A stretch of DNA of 64,000 bases from Coenobita brevimanus (lineage: Eukaryota > Arthropoda > Malacostraca > Decapoda > Coenobitidae), in assembly GCA_032717465.1 (NCBI GenBank), contig CM064715.1, positions 34,534,382 through 34,598,381 of the forward strand. Reading direction: 5' to 3'. Position numbers and translations under genes: made by a program. Of this stretch, positions 33,067 through 45,256 are shown piece after piece. Below the pieces are notes generated by a model that saw only the letters and a program-made list of their open reading frames with translations, did not search any database and was not told the DNA's origin. Numbering within the stretch: the first letter of the stretch is position 1; each line of letters starts with the position of its first letter.

Positions 33067-34780
33067 GCCAAAACTCACGTAAAATATTTTTGACCTTCCC
33101 CCAAAGCGGATGCTATTAGCCGTAACTAGTTCACAATTAGCCCAACTTTTTATCCATGAAATCACGTCTGAGATGAATAAAAAAAAATGAAATACATTCT
33201 GTTTATAATTTAAAAATACGACACGCACAACAGCTCATATCGATTCTTCTGAAACCTGATTTTTTTTCTTTAGAAATCATGCACAATATAGCTACGTGTA
33301 TGAGGGAACACGATATATTTGTAAACTGTATATCTCAGGAAGGCAGTTGTAGTTTTTCCTTTTAATATATATCTGATGATAAGTACCTAAGAATTTTTTT
33401 TTAAACGATTAATTGCCTTCCGGAGTGATTTTTCCTGGGGAAATATTGATAACATAGGACGAACCATCATATCGAGGAAATATTCAGATTTTAAAATTTT
33501 ATCGTGGCTCAAAATGCACAATTAAAGCCCAAGTTATAATAATATCCGTTTTATCTCTAAATTCGCAGATGTTTACATATCTCTAATCACTCGTATCTCT
33601 TTGGGCTTAAACCTCTCAAATAAATGCCTTCTTTAACTGTGAATCGATTTCCTTCTTGTACCTCATTTATCATTGAAATTGATTTTTTTTTCCGATGTTG
33701 AATTTTTTAACTTTTTTTGATCTTTGGATGGGATTGGAAATGTTTCCGAACAAGTTATAGTACATTTGTGAAAGTTGCATTGTTAGTGTTTTCGCCTCCA
33801 TTTATGAGGTTTTTAGGATCACTCTAGTGCAATATATTTGAATTACTCATAAAGGAGTTGCTTTAATCGTAAGAAATATTGTAACATTTTTAAATCCTGA
33901 AATTAGCCTTAATAATGAGAACAAAAACCACAAATGACGCTCCTGGAACGAATAAATCTAATCTCGAGACGCTATTGATAATGTTCATCCAGTGGTCCTT
34001 CAACCTTCATTTTCTTGTAGCTGTCATGTATTATATGTTTACGGAGTTTTGGAATAAGTTTGTAAATGGTAATTAGTTATATATTTGGATATTGCGGTAG
34101 TGTTTATGCTTTCTTGTATTAATTAATTCTCGAGTCAAATGCTTATATATATTCCTTCTCAAGTTATGACAGAATTGAGAAAGTGTACAGTTGGCCGCAC
34201 TCCCGCGAGGGCCATCTTAGTGTTGGCAACGCTGGCCGAGATAGTAACCGCGAATCATTAGTAGTGAGCTCTGATCGAAGCATTCACAGGACTGAGGGAG
34301 GGAGCGGGTTTGAGGTGGGTAGGTGGGTGCCTGTACACGAGAGGCGTGATATGACGATTGTTGGGGCGACAGAAAAGTGTAATATTTATTAAAAGAAAAT
34401 TTTTTTTTTCGGTGTTCCATTTGCCATTAATGAAAAGTAAAAAGATCAACTTTAAATATTATACTGCAAAACAAAGACAACCGATCAAGATTCATAATTG
34501 TAGACTTTAATCGTATTTTATTTTATTGTCGTTTCCAAGCAATGGACGCTGTAAAATACAAAAACTGTCTGAAAATAATGAATCAGAATGCTGTTTATTA
34601 ATCACATGTAACAAATGTAAGTAACTTCATCCGGAATGTGGCAGCTGCTGACACCACTGGCACATATCAACATCGCCCATATCTAGCGTTACGTAATAAG
34701 CAGTTTAAAATCGCATCGTTGCGTCATCGCATCGTGGAGTTATCAGGGCTCCCATTGACCTTCACATGATAGCAGATTAA

Positions 34781-34807
34781 ATATATATAAATATATATAT
34801 ATATAAA

Positions 34808-34885
<78 letters not shown>
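34781..34885. repeat. TA microsatellite
   Basis: TA repeats of about 100 bp with a few imperfections, immediately followed by a GA tract. Confidence 0.93.
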
Positions 34886-34889
<4 letters not shown>

Positions 34890-34892
34890 TAT

Positions 34893-34894
34893 AA

Positions 34895-34926
<32 letters not shown>

Positions 34927-34939
34927 CGAGAGCAAGAGC

Positions 34940-34992
<53 letters not shown>

Positions 34993-35043
34993 AGAGCAAG
35001 AGAGAGAGAGAGAGAGAGAGCGAGAGAGCGCGAGAGCAAGAGC

Positions 35044-35091
<48 letters not shown>

Positions 35092-35119
35092 AAGAGCGGG
35101 AGAGAGAGAGAGAGAGAGA
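34893..35119. repeat. GA microsatellite with GCGAGAGCAAGAGCGGG interruptions
   Basis: About 225 bp of GA repeat broken by a recurring G/C-rich variant, so the tract itself has a longer-period structure. Frames read through it as Ser-Leu repeats, which are not genes. Confidence 0.93.
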
Positions 35120-36080
35120 ATCACAAATTGTTTAAAGCCTCATTGGTCAAGACGCCCATAATTTCATTTTTACAAACAACCATCTGTTGCCATCGTGTCC
35201 GTGCCTCTTTGCCTATCTCGTACTATGTAAATTTTTACATAGCAAAATCTGACTATAGCATTTAGCGTTTAGTATCATTATTCAGAATGTAGAAAAAATA
35301 GTAAGGTAAAAGAGTGATACAGCATCCCTAATGCGGTGTTTGTTGTTAGGTGTTAGGAAACGCTTGATAAGGAGGATACGGAGGTGTGTGCTAGGGGTGT
35401 CAGCAATTACCGCATGCAGTATTAAGGATTCACATTTGCTATATTCAATAGCATTATGCTTTATGGTTTCCAAGCATTAACTGTGCCACTTTTCACAGCG
35501 GTAATAACTTGACAAAGGTATTAAAATATACATGATTTGTTACCAGGTATTGTAAATTTTTATTACATATAGCTTCCAGCCTTCCACTCATCTGTTTCAG
35601 ACGTCATCCCTCACCTCTCGTGCATAGGTATCCCCCCACTCTCCTCAAACCCCCTTCCTCCCCCTCAAACTCTCCCTGTACGACTCTCTCTTACTGGCTG
35701 TGGATGCTTCGAACGCATCTCTCTACTAGAGTTTCAGAGTCAATATCTTGGCCAGCGATGACAACGCTGTGGCCCTCGCGGGAGAGCGGCCAGCTGTACA
35801 TAAGGAAATGTGGCATATGAAACTTCATAATTAGCATTTTTGTTTTCTTGTTTTATATTTCATCTTGAGGCTTCATGAAACTTTGAAGTGATTTTACTTC
35901 TTATAAGAAAGAATACTCATTGGAAGTTCATCGCTTGTCTCGGTGACCCCACATCATTTGAAACATTATTCATGAACACAGATTACAGCTCTTTTCACGT
36001 GTTAATCGAATTTGTTATGTTTCCTGAATGTAATATTTTCACTCTCCAAAATGATTTGTGCGTTTTGAAAATAATTGGGC

Positions 36081-36335
36081 GTGTTTTTCAATAAATTTTG
36101 AGAATATTTGAAGATGTCATATTTTGCGATTTCGCCGAAAAATATATTTGTACAACCATCATTTCAGTAGAATATCTTTGATCTATTTCCAAATCGGACG
36201 GTATGAGCGGTAAGTACTTCACATTTACCTCTACTTTTTTCTCCATGTCAAAGCTAGAGATATTTAAAAAGAAAGACGAGACATCGAAAAAAAAAATCCA
36301 TTTAATCTCATCACAGTCAAAAGCTTACGTCGACG
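36081..36335 (+). repeat. Satellite monomer B6 remnant
   Basis: Only the end of a B monomer is present (TTTGCGATTTCGCCGAAAAA then CGGACGGTATGAGCGGTAAG); most of the B unit is deleted between A5 and C5. Confidence 0.6.
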
Positions 36336-36864
36336 GTCGGGCAACATATATATATATATATCCCTAGATAAGAGGACTCCCTTACAGGTAATCCGGGGTT
36401 TGACATACCCCAAACAAAATAATACTAATAATGGTAGTTTGCATTCATTTATTTAAATATGCTTCAGCACACACAAAATACAACTTATTTGGATTCACTC
36501 TGGCAAAAAAAGTTAGTGAAAAAAAAAAATTGGAAAAAAATATACAATTTCAAAATTAACCGTAGGAAAAATAGAAACTAAAATGGAGACTTCTTGGTTC
36601 TTCTCTTTTAGACCGGTCGGGTCCATCAGTAAACAAAAGGAGAAAGAAATTAAATGAAAAAAAGTACAAGAAGCAGGGGGCCAAAACTGTAGGAATAAAT
36701 AATTACATAATTTTTGGTCATTTTCCACGGAGCTGTTCTGTTTTGGTCTGTGTGCATATATTTACTTGTAATATCACATATAGCAGGCAGAATGAATGGT
36801 AATCCCTGACAGAAGTTACCTTACAAGGATCTAGGTGCAGTCACTTCAGATGAGTGAGGCGTGC

Positions 36865-37008
36865 TCACCACACACCGGGCTTCAATATGAAGGTTCGGCG
36901 GTCCATCTCCGGTTGAACTCTTTTGTTCTGCATTTTGTTGTAGGTGACATATGCATTGATTGTTCCTTCGTTGATCATGCCATAAAACATGGATAATGGC
37001 CATCGTCT
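36865..37008 (-). pseudogene. piggyBac transposase C-terminal fragment
   Basis: A 47-codon frame ending at a stop reads RRWPLSMFYGMINEGTINAY, then VTYNKMQ, then further basic residues and FILKPGV. RRWPLALFYGMIN-type text followed by NAY is the conserved end of the piggyBac (DDE_Tnp_1_7) transposase domain, after the last catalytic Asp. Nothing upstream on this strand continues the domain, so the catalytic part is lost. The usual C-terminal Cys-rich finger is not seen either. Confidence 0.8.
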
Positions 37009-37013
37009 AGTCT

Positions 37014-37354
37014 AATCCTGGGTATGACATCACATGATAGGCAATCTGATATATAATGTACAGTTCCTTTCAGAAGTTCGTTCTACACCCAAAGTGGAAG
37101 TCACAAGCATGAGCTTCCACCACTCTACAGTTTTTTTTGAAGATCCAACTGATCAGTTAGGTCACTTTCACAAGCTAGAACCATCAGATAATATAACGTT
37201 TTTTCTTTGGTTCGGTTTCGCAAATAGGCCTATGTTTTTAAAAGCTTAAGCCTGCTAAATGACCTCGATTTTTGACCAACTCAGTAATTCTTTGACCAAC
37301 TCAGAACACGCACGGAGGGGGGAGATGACCCCCCTCTCCCGGTCGGGCCATCCC

Positions 37355-37356
<2 letters not shown>
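37014..37356. other. Unassigned interior of the piggyBac-like element
   Basis: It starts with a subterminal-type motif and then shows no recognised sequence. Confidence 0.4.

Positions 37357-37404
<48 letters not shown>
37357..37404. repeat. GA microsatellite
   Basis: About 24 uninterrupted GA units. Confidence 0.95.
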
Positions 37405-37408
<4 letters not shown>

Positions 37409-37822
37409 AGGGAGTCAGCAGAGTTAAGGAGACGAACAAAGCCTAAAGAATAAGTACAGTATGCATCAAAATCATTATAGATCACTTTCATCAAGATGCA
37501 AAATTATTTCCAAAGATCATATGAATACGTGAGACAGTTAATTGTTGTAGCTCAGTATCCATCTCACCCTTGCAATTTCATGTTGCATCACCTCCATCCA
37601 AAAATAAACAAACGAACAACTGCCCAACACTACACAGAGTATCTCGGCAACATACCCCCTTCTCCACCCAATAATACAAACCACAGATCACCCAACACTA
37701 CAAATCACAGACATACAGTGCATAAACACAGCCATTAGCTACCACAGCAATCCAAACCTTTCAAACAGCATCCTTCGTGAACCACCACCAGACATACACT
37801 CCTTATCAACCCTACCCAGAAA

Positions 37823-38086
37823 GACACGAACACACCTACTTTTTTTTTTTTTTTTTCAATTGAGGGGAAGATGCACTTGACAGGTTGGTTATGATTGGCT
37901 GAATGCAACATGTCCGGATAACATCCTTGTATTTCAAATAATTACCAGGTAATGTCACATTACTTGGTAATTATTTGAAGTACAGCTATGTTACTCGGAC
38001 ATGTCGCATTCAGTAAGTCATCATCAACCTGTCAAATGCATCTTCCCCTCAATAAAAATAATAAAAAAAGGAGGTGTGTTCATGTT
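37823..38086. mobile_element. Near-palindromic hairpin MITE, about 264 bp
   Basis: The left arm (ACGAACACACCTACTTTT through GAGGGGAAGATGCACTTGAC to TAATTACCAGGTAATGT) is matched by the reverse complement of the right arm with few differences. The centre is at about 37952. It could fold into one long hairpin and carries no coding sequence. The host site could not be reconstructed. Confidence 0.8.
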
Positions 38087-38348
38087 CCTGCTACGGTTCC
38101 GACACAAAATACAACTCACAAACAAGTTACTTTGCCTACACTGCAAGGCAACCCCCCACACCACAACACATTCATTCACCACATGCACATCACTATTGCA
38201 ACAGAATATAACCTCAACCAAAGACTTTTGGAAACGACGGGTAGAAGCTTCTGATTTCCATTGGGATCGCAACGAGATGAACCTGGGGTTTCAACAACAA
38301 CAACTACAACATCCAAACCTCCGCCGACTTTCAAACTCTACTTTTTCA

Positions 38349-38691
38349 CCACCTTCATGACCACACCAACTGTATATCATTATACGGTATGTTATCAATA
38401 AGCCTCCTCACACCAACAATTTCTCAGTTCCTATTATTCTCCATTCTCTCTTCATGACGACACCAACTATATGTTATCAATAAGCCTCCTCACACCAACA
38501 ATTTCTCAATTCCTATTATTCTCCATTCTCTCTTCATGACCACATCAACTGTTTATATTATCAATAAACCTCCTCACACCAACAATTTTTCAGTTCCTAT
38601 TATTCTCCATTCTCTCTTCATGATCACACCAACCGTTTATGTTATCAATAAGCCTCCTCACACCAACAATTTCTCAGTTCCTATAACGCAC
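38349..38691 (+). repeat. 84-bp tandem repeat, about four copies
   Basis: TTATCAATAAGCCTCCTCAC recurs at about 38392, 38474, 38558 (one change) and 38642, spacing 82-84 bp. Copies differ by a few substitutions. Confidence 0.9.
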
Positions 38692-38778
38692 GCCACACAC
38701 ATTCCAAAACTGTCCCATTTCCAGTGCCATTACTCCATAATTTTCGCCCTTATGCCATACAAAGAGATTTAAGTGATT

Positions 38779-38962
38779 ACACACCCACACCCAAACCCAA
38801 ACACTCACACCCAGGCACAAACACATACACATACCCATACCCACACCCACAAACCCACACCCATACCCAGACCCATACCCAGACCCCCACACCCTCACCC
38901 ATACCCCCACACCCCTATACTCCCACACTCCCACACCCACTCTCACATCCCCTCCCCCCACA
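38779..38962 (+). repeat. CA/CCCA-rich minisatellite
   Basis: Short units of the ACACCCACACCC and CCCATACC kind run for about 180 bp. They create apparent long frames on both strands that are not genes. Confidence 0.85.
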
Positions 38963-40446
38963 CACACTGTGTGGACAATGCATCACTGAACCGAAGTCTG
39001 ATATTTTGTGAAACATCAAAACAAGGTTCAGCAAACATTGGCTGGGAAAGTATCACGGAACATATATTGCATGTAAATCACGACTTTACTAGGCATAATG
39101 AATATTCGGGTGTGAGGTGTGTGGACGTGAGAAAAGCAACAGATGAGGCGAAGTGAACATCGGCCACCGTGCGTGGCCCCGCCCGCTGGCTCTGGCAGCC
39201 ACTAATAATTGTGGATGTAGTGTAGGGGATATTTGGCCATGAAAATAATGCATTATAATTACTATTTTTACACCTGTTGCATATGCTTTACATTAGTCAC
39301 CCACACCACGTCAAAAAGTAAAATGGGAACGTTGACAATAATACTCAGGACGTAATTTGCCACTCCCAAAAACTGAAGCTCGAGAAGGTTGCAACCCCAC
39401 TCCCTTACTACGCCACTGTATAAAGCTATTTTCACTGACATCTTCCACAGGGGCCGAAAACTAGTTTTAGTTTCTGTTAGCACTGGAATATAACGGAGAG
39501 CTTTTGTTCACAATTATTCATTATTAGCATAACATTACAGTAATACATGACTTTCGTTGGTCATGAAGGTTGGCACTCTCCTCTCATCTCTTTATCCACT
39601 TCATCACAGTTTTTGTAGAGGTCAAGTTGATGCGCTGTTGCCCTGATGGAAAAGCCATCATCCCGTAGCGGGAAAAATTTGACCTCTGAGCACTAATTTC
39701 TCGTCTCGCCGATTTATGTCAACTTGGTGGGGCACGTGATGGTGCTGATTTCACCTTTGAGCAGAGGATAGCCAAAACACCTCGGTGGAACCCCCCCTCC
39801 CACACCCCACAGAGACAGAGAGAGAGAGACCGACGGTTACGTAGAGGAAACCTCATGCTAGCTACTTCATCTTAAAACATATGATTTCCATTATTCCTTA
39901 GACTCCACTAATCGTCTTCATCTACTTTTGAGTATGAACATGAGTTTTAGCTGTTCAGATACTTCGTAAATGTTTGAATATCTTGACTGCATACACATTT
40001 TTGGCTGCTTAGATTTTCCTTGAAACGGTAGAACTATTCATAAATACTGAGCTAAGATGGTTAGCTAAAAAAACGGCCCATGGTTAAGGATTAAGACATG
40101 CAATAACTCACTAACTCGCATAATCACATTGATTCATAGCCGACCTTCTTATATTGTTATGTGCTTTTATGCTGTTTTTTTTTTTTTTTAAAGGCAGGCG
40201 AATATAAACATTCTTTCATCATTTAGTCAGCAGTAAGATTGATATCTGTATGAAAATAAAATTCTCATTTCATTTAAGTCGGTGAGCGAATGACACTGCT
40301 TTGATACTAGCCAAAGTCTGGTTGCTTGTGGGAGGTCCGAAGCTGTAACCTGTCGTCCGGGAAGGAGGGGCCGAGATTATCGGCTTCCACGCTGGGTGTA
40401 GTACGAAATTCTGAACGGAGCTGTACCCCAGTGACTCTCACATAAT
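38963..40446. other. Unassigned interior of the piggyBac-like element
   Basis: Poly-T lies at 40176-40189 and a short AGAGAC run near 39812. No coding similarity, tRNA or rRNA is recognised. Confidence 0.4.
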
Positions 40447-40684
40447 TGGTAATCCGGGGTATGATATACCCCAAGACATCACACGATAGGTAATCTAGGG
40501 TATAATGAACCCCAATGGGTCTATACAGCAAAATTAGAGCCAGTTACAGGAATGATCCCACCATCACCATGAAGGGCTTGACTAGTCAGGCAGGTAGAGG
40601 GAAAGAGATCTCTAGGTCTTAAGGTCATAAAGGTACTGTGCGTAACCTAGGATACCCCTGATACCCATGATTACCTATCTAGGG

Positions 40685-40687
<3 letters not shown>

Positions 40688-40752
<65 letters not shown>
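40688..40752. repeat. TA microsatellite
   Basis: About 32 TA units at the right border of the piggyBac-like element; continuous in origin with the TA run at 36348-36360 on the left. Confidence 0.93.
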
Positions 40753-40754
<2 letters not shown>

Positions 40755-42306
40755 CCCAATCATGAACAATAAACACGCGTATATTTTGAAGCAAGTAATG
40801 TTCATAAACACTATGTATCCGTAGGGATATGTATTTTTTTCCTAATAATATATGATAATACCTAAATAATTATCTATTATACTATATATTTACCTTCTGA
40901 GTGATTGTACCTTTTTCAAAAAGGATAATATCACACTAACAACAATAATGGAGAAATGTTCAATTTTTATAATTAAATCGAGGCTCAAAATGACACTTTA
41001 AAGCACAATTTATACAGATGAGAGAAATATCCGTTTCATCCCGAAACTCGAAGGTTATTACACATCTGCACTTTGGGTTTAAACGCGTCAAAAATTCTTT
41101 CATTACCTGTAAATCGATTTTATCTAACGTGCTACCTCATTTAGCCTTCGTAATGATTTCCCATTTCGAGGTGGAATTTTGTCACCCTTTTATATTTTCT
41201 GTTTTTTAGATACAATTTCTAATGTTTCTCAGCTATTAAGTGGATATTTGTTTGTTTCATATTTATGTCTTTCGCCCAAAAGTATGCATTTTTACGATCA
41301 CTCCGCTATAATAGCTTTAAATTACTACTAAAAGGCTTCTTTTTACCGTAACAATACAAAAGATTTCTTTATCCTGAATCTCTCACAGCAAATGAAAATA
41401 AAAGTCACAAATGACCCTAGATCGAACTCAGAAATCCAATCTCGAGACGACATTGAAACAGTTCATTGTTTCATCAACCTTCATTTTTTGTAGTTGTCAT
41501 GCCCTGTATTTCCACGGAGATGAATAAAGATATATATGGTAATTAATTGTATGTTTATTACATTAGGCTTTATAGTTTCTTGTGAAAGAAAAGAAACCAG
41601 TTTTTATTCAAAATTTATCACTTGATTCGTTAACCCCCACATCAAATAGAACTTCTTGTTCTTCAACACTTCAGAAGTAATCTCTTTAGTTCTGAATCGA
41701 TTTCAGTTATATTGTCATTTCTTTTTTCATGCTAAGGACTGTCTTCTGAGTTTTAAAAGTAATTAGGTGGTTTTCCCAAAAAATTCTGAGTACAGATGTT
41801 GAAGATTATGTTTATGGATTTCTCAAAAAAAAAAAAAAAAGTTTATTCCGCCAAAACTCCCGTAAAATATTTTTTACCTTCCCCCAAAGCGGATGCTATT
41901 AGCCGTAACTAGGTCACAATTATCCCAACTTTTTATCCATGAAATTACGACTGAGATGAATAAAAAAATGGAATACATTCTTTTAATAATTAAAAAATCC
42001 AATCAGCTTCAGTACGACAGACGGAACAGCTCATATCGATTCTACTGCAACCTGATTATTTTTTCTTTTAGAAATCATGCACAATATAACTACCTGTATG
42101 AGGCAACACGTTATGTTTATAAATTGCATATCAGCACGGCAGTTGTATTTAGTTTTTCCTGTTAATATATATATCTGATAATGAATACCTAATTTTTTTT
42201 TAAACGATTTATCGACTTTCGAAGTGATTTTTACTGAGGAAATATGGATAATAACATAGGACTAACCATCATAACGAGGAAATATTCAGATTTTAGAATT
42301 TAATCA

Positions 42307-42346
42307 GGCAGCTCGATGCGAAATTAATTTCGCATCTTGAGCTGCC
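42307..42346. repeat. 40-bp quasi-palindrome in the satellite
   Basis: GGCAGCTCGATGCGAAATT is followed by its near-perfect reverse complement. Sister monomers have only GGAGGCTCAAGATGC here, so the second arm is a new inverted copy. Confidence 0.85.
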
Positions 42347-43412
42347 GGAGTAATAATAATATCCGTTTTACTCTAAATTCGCAGATGTTTACATATCTCT
42401 AATCAGTCGTATCTCTTTGGGATTAAACCCCTCAAAACAATGCCTTCTTTACCTGTTAATCGATTTCATCCTTCGTGTTTCCTCATTTATCATTATTGAT
42501 TTTTTCTCCAGGGGAAATTTTTTAACTAATGTTTTTTGATCTTTGGATGGGATTGGAAAAGTTTCCGAACAAGTTATAGTACGTTTGTGGGAGTGGCATT
42601 GTTAGTGTTCTCGTCTTCATTTATGCGGTTTTTAGGACCACCAGTGCAATAGATCTGAATTACGCCTAAAGCAGTTGCTTTTATCGTATGAAATATTATA
42701 ACATTTTAAATCGTGAAACTAGCCCTAATAATGGGAATAAAAACCACATATGACGCTTTTGGAACGTAAAAATCCAATCTCGAGACGCCATTAAAAATGT
42801 TCACCCAATTGTTCTTCAACCTTCATTTTTCTGTAGTTGTCATAAACTATATGTTTACGGCGTTTTGGAATAAACTTGTAAATGGTAATTAGTTATATAT
42901 TTGGATATTACAGTAGTACTTGCTTGTCAAAAACATATTTATTCCTTCTCACAAGTTATTACAGATTTGAGACAGTGTACATAAGGAAATGTGGCTTATG
43001 ATGTAACATGAACCTTCATAATGTGCATTTTTTATCTTGAGGTTTGATGTCATTTTGAAGTTATTTTACTGCTGATAAGAAAGAATACTCATTCGAAGTT
43101 CCTCGCTTGTTTCGGTGACCCCCACATCAATTGAAACTTATTATTCATAAACACACAGATTATAGCTCTTTTCACGTGTTAATCGAATTTATGTTATATG
43201 TATTCTGAAAGTAATTTTTTCACTCTGGAAAATGCCTTGTTGGTTTTAAAAATAATTGGCTTTCAAATATATTTTGAGTATATTTGTGGACGATGCATAT
43301 TTTGTAATTTCGCCGAAAAAAATATTTTGCCATCACTCCAGTAAAATCTTTTAGATCTAGTCCGAGAGCGGATTATATGAGCCGCAACTAATTGACAATT
43401 GGCACTACTTTT

Positions 43413-43467
43413 ATCAAAATTTCAACATGGCCGTGACTTGGAGTCACGGCTATGTTGAAAATTTGAT
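43413..43467. repeat. 55-bp quasi-palindrome in the satellite
   Basis: ATCAAAATTTCAACATGGCC then GTGACT is mirrored by AGTCAC then GGCTATGTTGAAAATTTGAT. Sister monomers carry only the right-hand version. Confidence 0.85.
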
Positions 43468-43519
43468 ATCCATTAAAGCTCAACACGACAGAAAAGAGGT
43501 TAGGTGTACGCTCCAGCTA

Positions 43520-43960
43520 CTTATTTTTTTTTCTTAGACACGTCATCATGTGGAACCAATCAATATTCATAAATTGTATATCTCTCAGCGGCTGTGTATT
43601 TTCTTGTTCCTAATAATATATATTTGATAATGAATACATAAATAATATTCATTTTAATGTTTTACCGGCTTTCGGAGTGATTTCTCGTACTGAAATATGG
43701 ATAATAATATAATACAAACAATCCTATTAGGGTAATATTAAATTTTTAAAATTTCATTAGGAGGCTGACGATGCCAATCTAAAGTCCTAGTAATACGGAT
43801 AATAATAATATCCGTTTTGTCTCTATATTCCAAGATATTTACACGTCTCAAATCAAACGAAATTGAGCCTAAATTCCTAAAATGAATGCCTTCTTCGCCT
43901 GAGAATTTCATCCTACGTGTTACCTTAATATCGCCTTGAGACTGTTCATTTTTTCCGAAC
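43520..43960 (+). repeat. Satellite monomer B7 (truncated by LINE)
   Basis: B-type start (GTGGAACCAATCAATATTC) running to ACTGTTCATTTTTTCCGA, where the RTE-like LINE begins. The rest of the monomer is missing on the far side. Confidence 0.7.
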
Positions 43961-44352
43961 GGACAAAGGACATTTTGAGGGTGGGAACATGGAATGAGAG
44001 AAGAGTTAATGATGAAGTGAAAGAGAGCGAGATTGTTTAGGATCTTGAGGATGCAAGAGTGGATATATGTGGATTGACTGAAACTAAATGGTAAGGTGAA
44101 AGGGTGAGAGAATGGGTATATGTGTGGGAGTTAATGAGAATGAGAGGGCAAGAGAGGGAGTATGTCTGATGATAAACAAGAAGTGGAAGGAGAATATAGG
44201 AGAGCGTGGGAGATTATATGTGTGTATGCTCCGGCAGAGGACCGAGTGGCACGAGTGAAAGATGAGTTTTGGGCGAGAGATGTTTGGACAAATTTGAGAG
44301 GAGAGAGAGAGTGCTTTTGATTTAAGACATGAATGGCAAAGTTGGGAATGTA
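43961..44352 (+). pseudogene. RTE-like LINE endonuclease, N-terminal part (copy 1)
   Basis: The conceptual translation contains VGTWNERRVNDEVKE and, after a stop, DICGLTETKW, the first two conserved blocks of the LINE apurinic endonuclease (catalytic Asn and Glu). Stops and frame changes are frequent. It is cut at 44352 by a TA-flanked element. Confidence 0.75.
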
Positions 44353-44786
44353 CACTCGTGGCCATAAGTAATCACCTATCTTCGTGTACCCCGTGCCTCT
44401 TGCTGGCTCCCTTACGCGCGGCAACTCACACTGGGGTAAAAGGGGCTGAGAGGGAGGGGCCAAAGAGAGAAGGGAAGGTGGGTGGGGGGACGAGTGATGG
44501 TGCTTAGGTGGAGTGGGGGAGGGGAGGGAGGGTAGGTAGGGGAGGGAGAATGAAATGCGAAGTTGTGGCCACATAATATGTCTATTTTCTTTCATTCAGG
44601 GCATCATATAAAGGAGTTACTATTCGGTAGATAAAGTTGCACTACACCTTGTATAGCGGCGTCAGATAAACTTTGGATAGGTGGTGATGTCAAGGACTGG
44701 CTCTTGAGAAAAGTATCCTGACGTGACAGATCAAATATTAGTGCAGAGTCATCGAGATTTTGTCGGCCCAGATTGTCAATGTGTGG

Positions 44787-45201
44787 ATAAGGCGACCAGA
44801 TTCCCGCCTTTATAAAGGCTGGACGGTCCTGCTTTTTTTTTTTTTTTTTTTTTTTAATCTGTCCCTCTTTTTTAATTGTGACTAAAATGTCCTGCTTCTG
44901 GGGCAAATTATGTAAAATGTCCCGATTTTAGAAAATTAATATTACATTAGATATAAAATGACCTTTTATGAAATTATGATGAATTAGTATAATTATGCAT
45001 AATCCAAACCAAGTGAAATACCAAATTGTTAATATAAAATTTATAATACTAACTGGTAACTTTGGTGGGCCAATTCACCTTACTGTCACTACTGTGCTGT
45101 ATATTGGTTACTCAGTTTCTAGAGTTCGTTTGAGACGTTAGTGTTTGATTAGCAGCCCGAGGGCGAGGGTGAGGTGTTGCGTAGCAGCCGTCGCACACTC
45201 A

Positions 45202-45256
<55 letters not shown>

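Larger units (their letters stand above)
31895..33234 (+). repeat. Satellite monomer C4
   Basis: C-type start with a TA microsatellite in place of the usual poly-T; it includes a second TA tract at about 32986-33064. Confidence 0.7.
34188..35796. mobile_element. TA-flanked TIR element (CAGTTGGCCGC ends), non-autonomous
   Basis: The left end CAGTTGGCCGCACTCCCGCG matches the reverse complement of the right end (CAGCTGGCCGCTCTCCCGCG). Similarity extends inward about 200 bp with gaps. TA at 34186-34187 and 35797-35798 is the target duplication: the empty site reads GTGTACATAAGG as in sister A monomers. No transposase is present; the interior is microsatellite and unassigned AT-rich DNA. CAGT ends with a TA target suggest a pogo/Tigger-like or other Tc1/mariner group. 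Confidence 0.82.
33235..36080 (+). repeat. Satellite monomer A5 (interrupted)
   Basis: A-type start and end; split at GTGTA/CATAAGG by the element at 34188-35796. Confidence 0.72.
36362..40684. mobile_element. piggyBac-like element, degenerate, with nested repeats
   Basis: The ends CCCTAGATAAG and (reverse complement) CCCTAGATAGG are short inverted termini like those of piggyBac elements. Subterminal motifs recur near both ends: TAATCCGGGGTTTGACATAC at 36384, TAATCCTGGGTATGACATCA at 37014, and TAATCCGGGGTATGATATAC at 40450. A piggyBac transposase C-terminus lies at 36865-37008. The element sits in a TA microsatellite; the expected TTAA duplication is not seen. It contains a GA tract, a hairpin MITE, an 84-bp tandem repeat and CA-rich sequence. 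Confidence 0.7.
36336..42044 (+). repeat. Satellite monomer C5 (interrupted)
   Basis: C-type start at GTCGGGCAACATATATATAT, interrupted by the piggyBac-like element, and resuming at 40685 with TA repeats and CACGCGTATATTTTGAAGC. Confidence 0.7.
42045..43519 (+). repeat. Satellite monomer A6
   Basis: A-type start and end (AAGGAAATGTGGCTTATG at about 42986). Two small inverted duplications lie in it, at 42307-42346 and 43413-43467. Confidence 0.72.

Noticed and set aside
34724..35124. Three overlapping minus-strand frames of Ser-Leu and Ile-Tyr repeats
   Set aside because: Translation of GA and TA microsatellites, not genes.
37259..37453. Arg-Glu repeat frame
   Set aside because: Created by the GA microsatellite at 37357-37404.
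38349..38691. Possible CRISPR array (regular 84-bp spacing)
   Set aside because: The whole unit is repeated, with no unique spacers, in clearly eukaryotic DNA; it is a tandem repeat.
38674..38967. 97-codon Gly/Val-rich minus-strand frame and Pro/His-rich plus-strand frames
   Set aside because: They lie in a CA/CCCA minisatellite and are low-complexity artefacts.
39550..39720. Possible tRNA or tRNA-derived SINE head around CCCGTAGCGGG
   Set aside because: No complete cloverleaf, and no A-box/B-box pair at proper spacing could be seen.
44131..44595. 154-codon Pro/Ser-rich minus-strand frame
   Set aside because: It spans the border between the LINE remnant and the TA-flanked element and reads through a G/A-rich tract; antisense to the real LINE frame.
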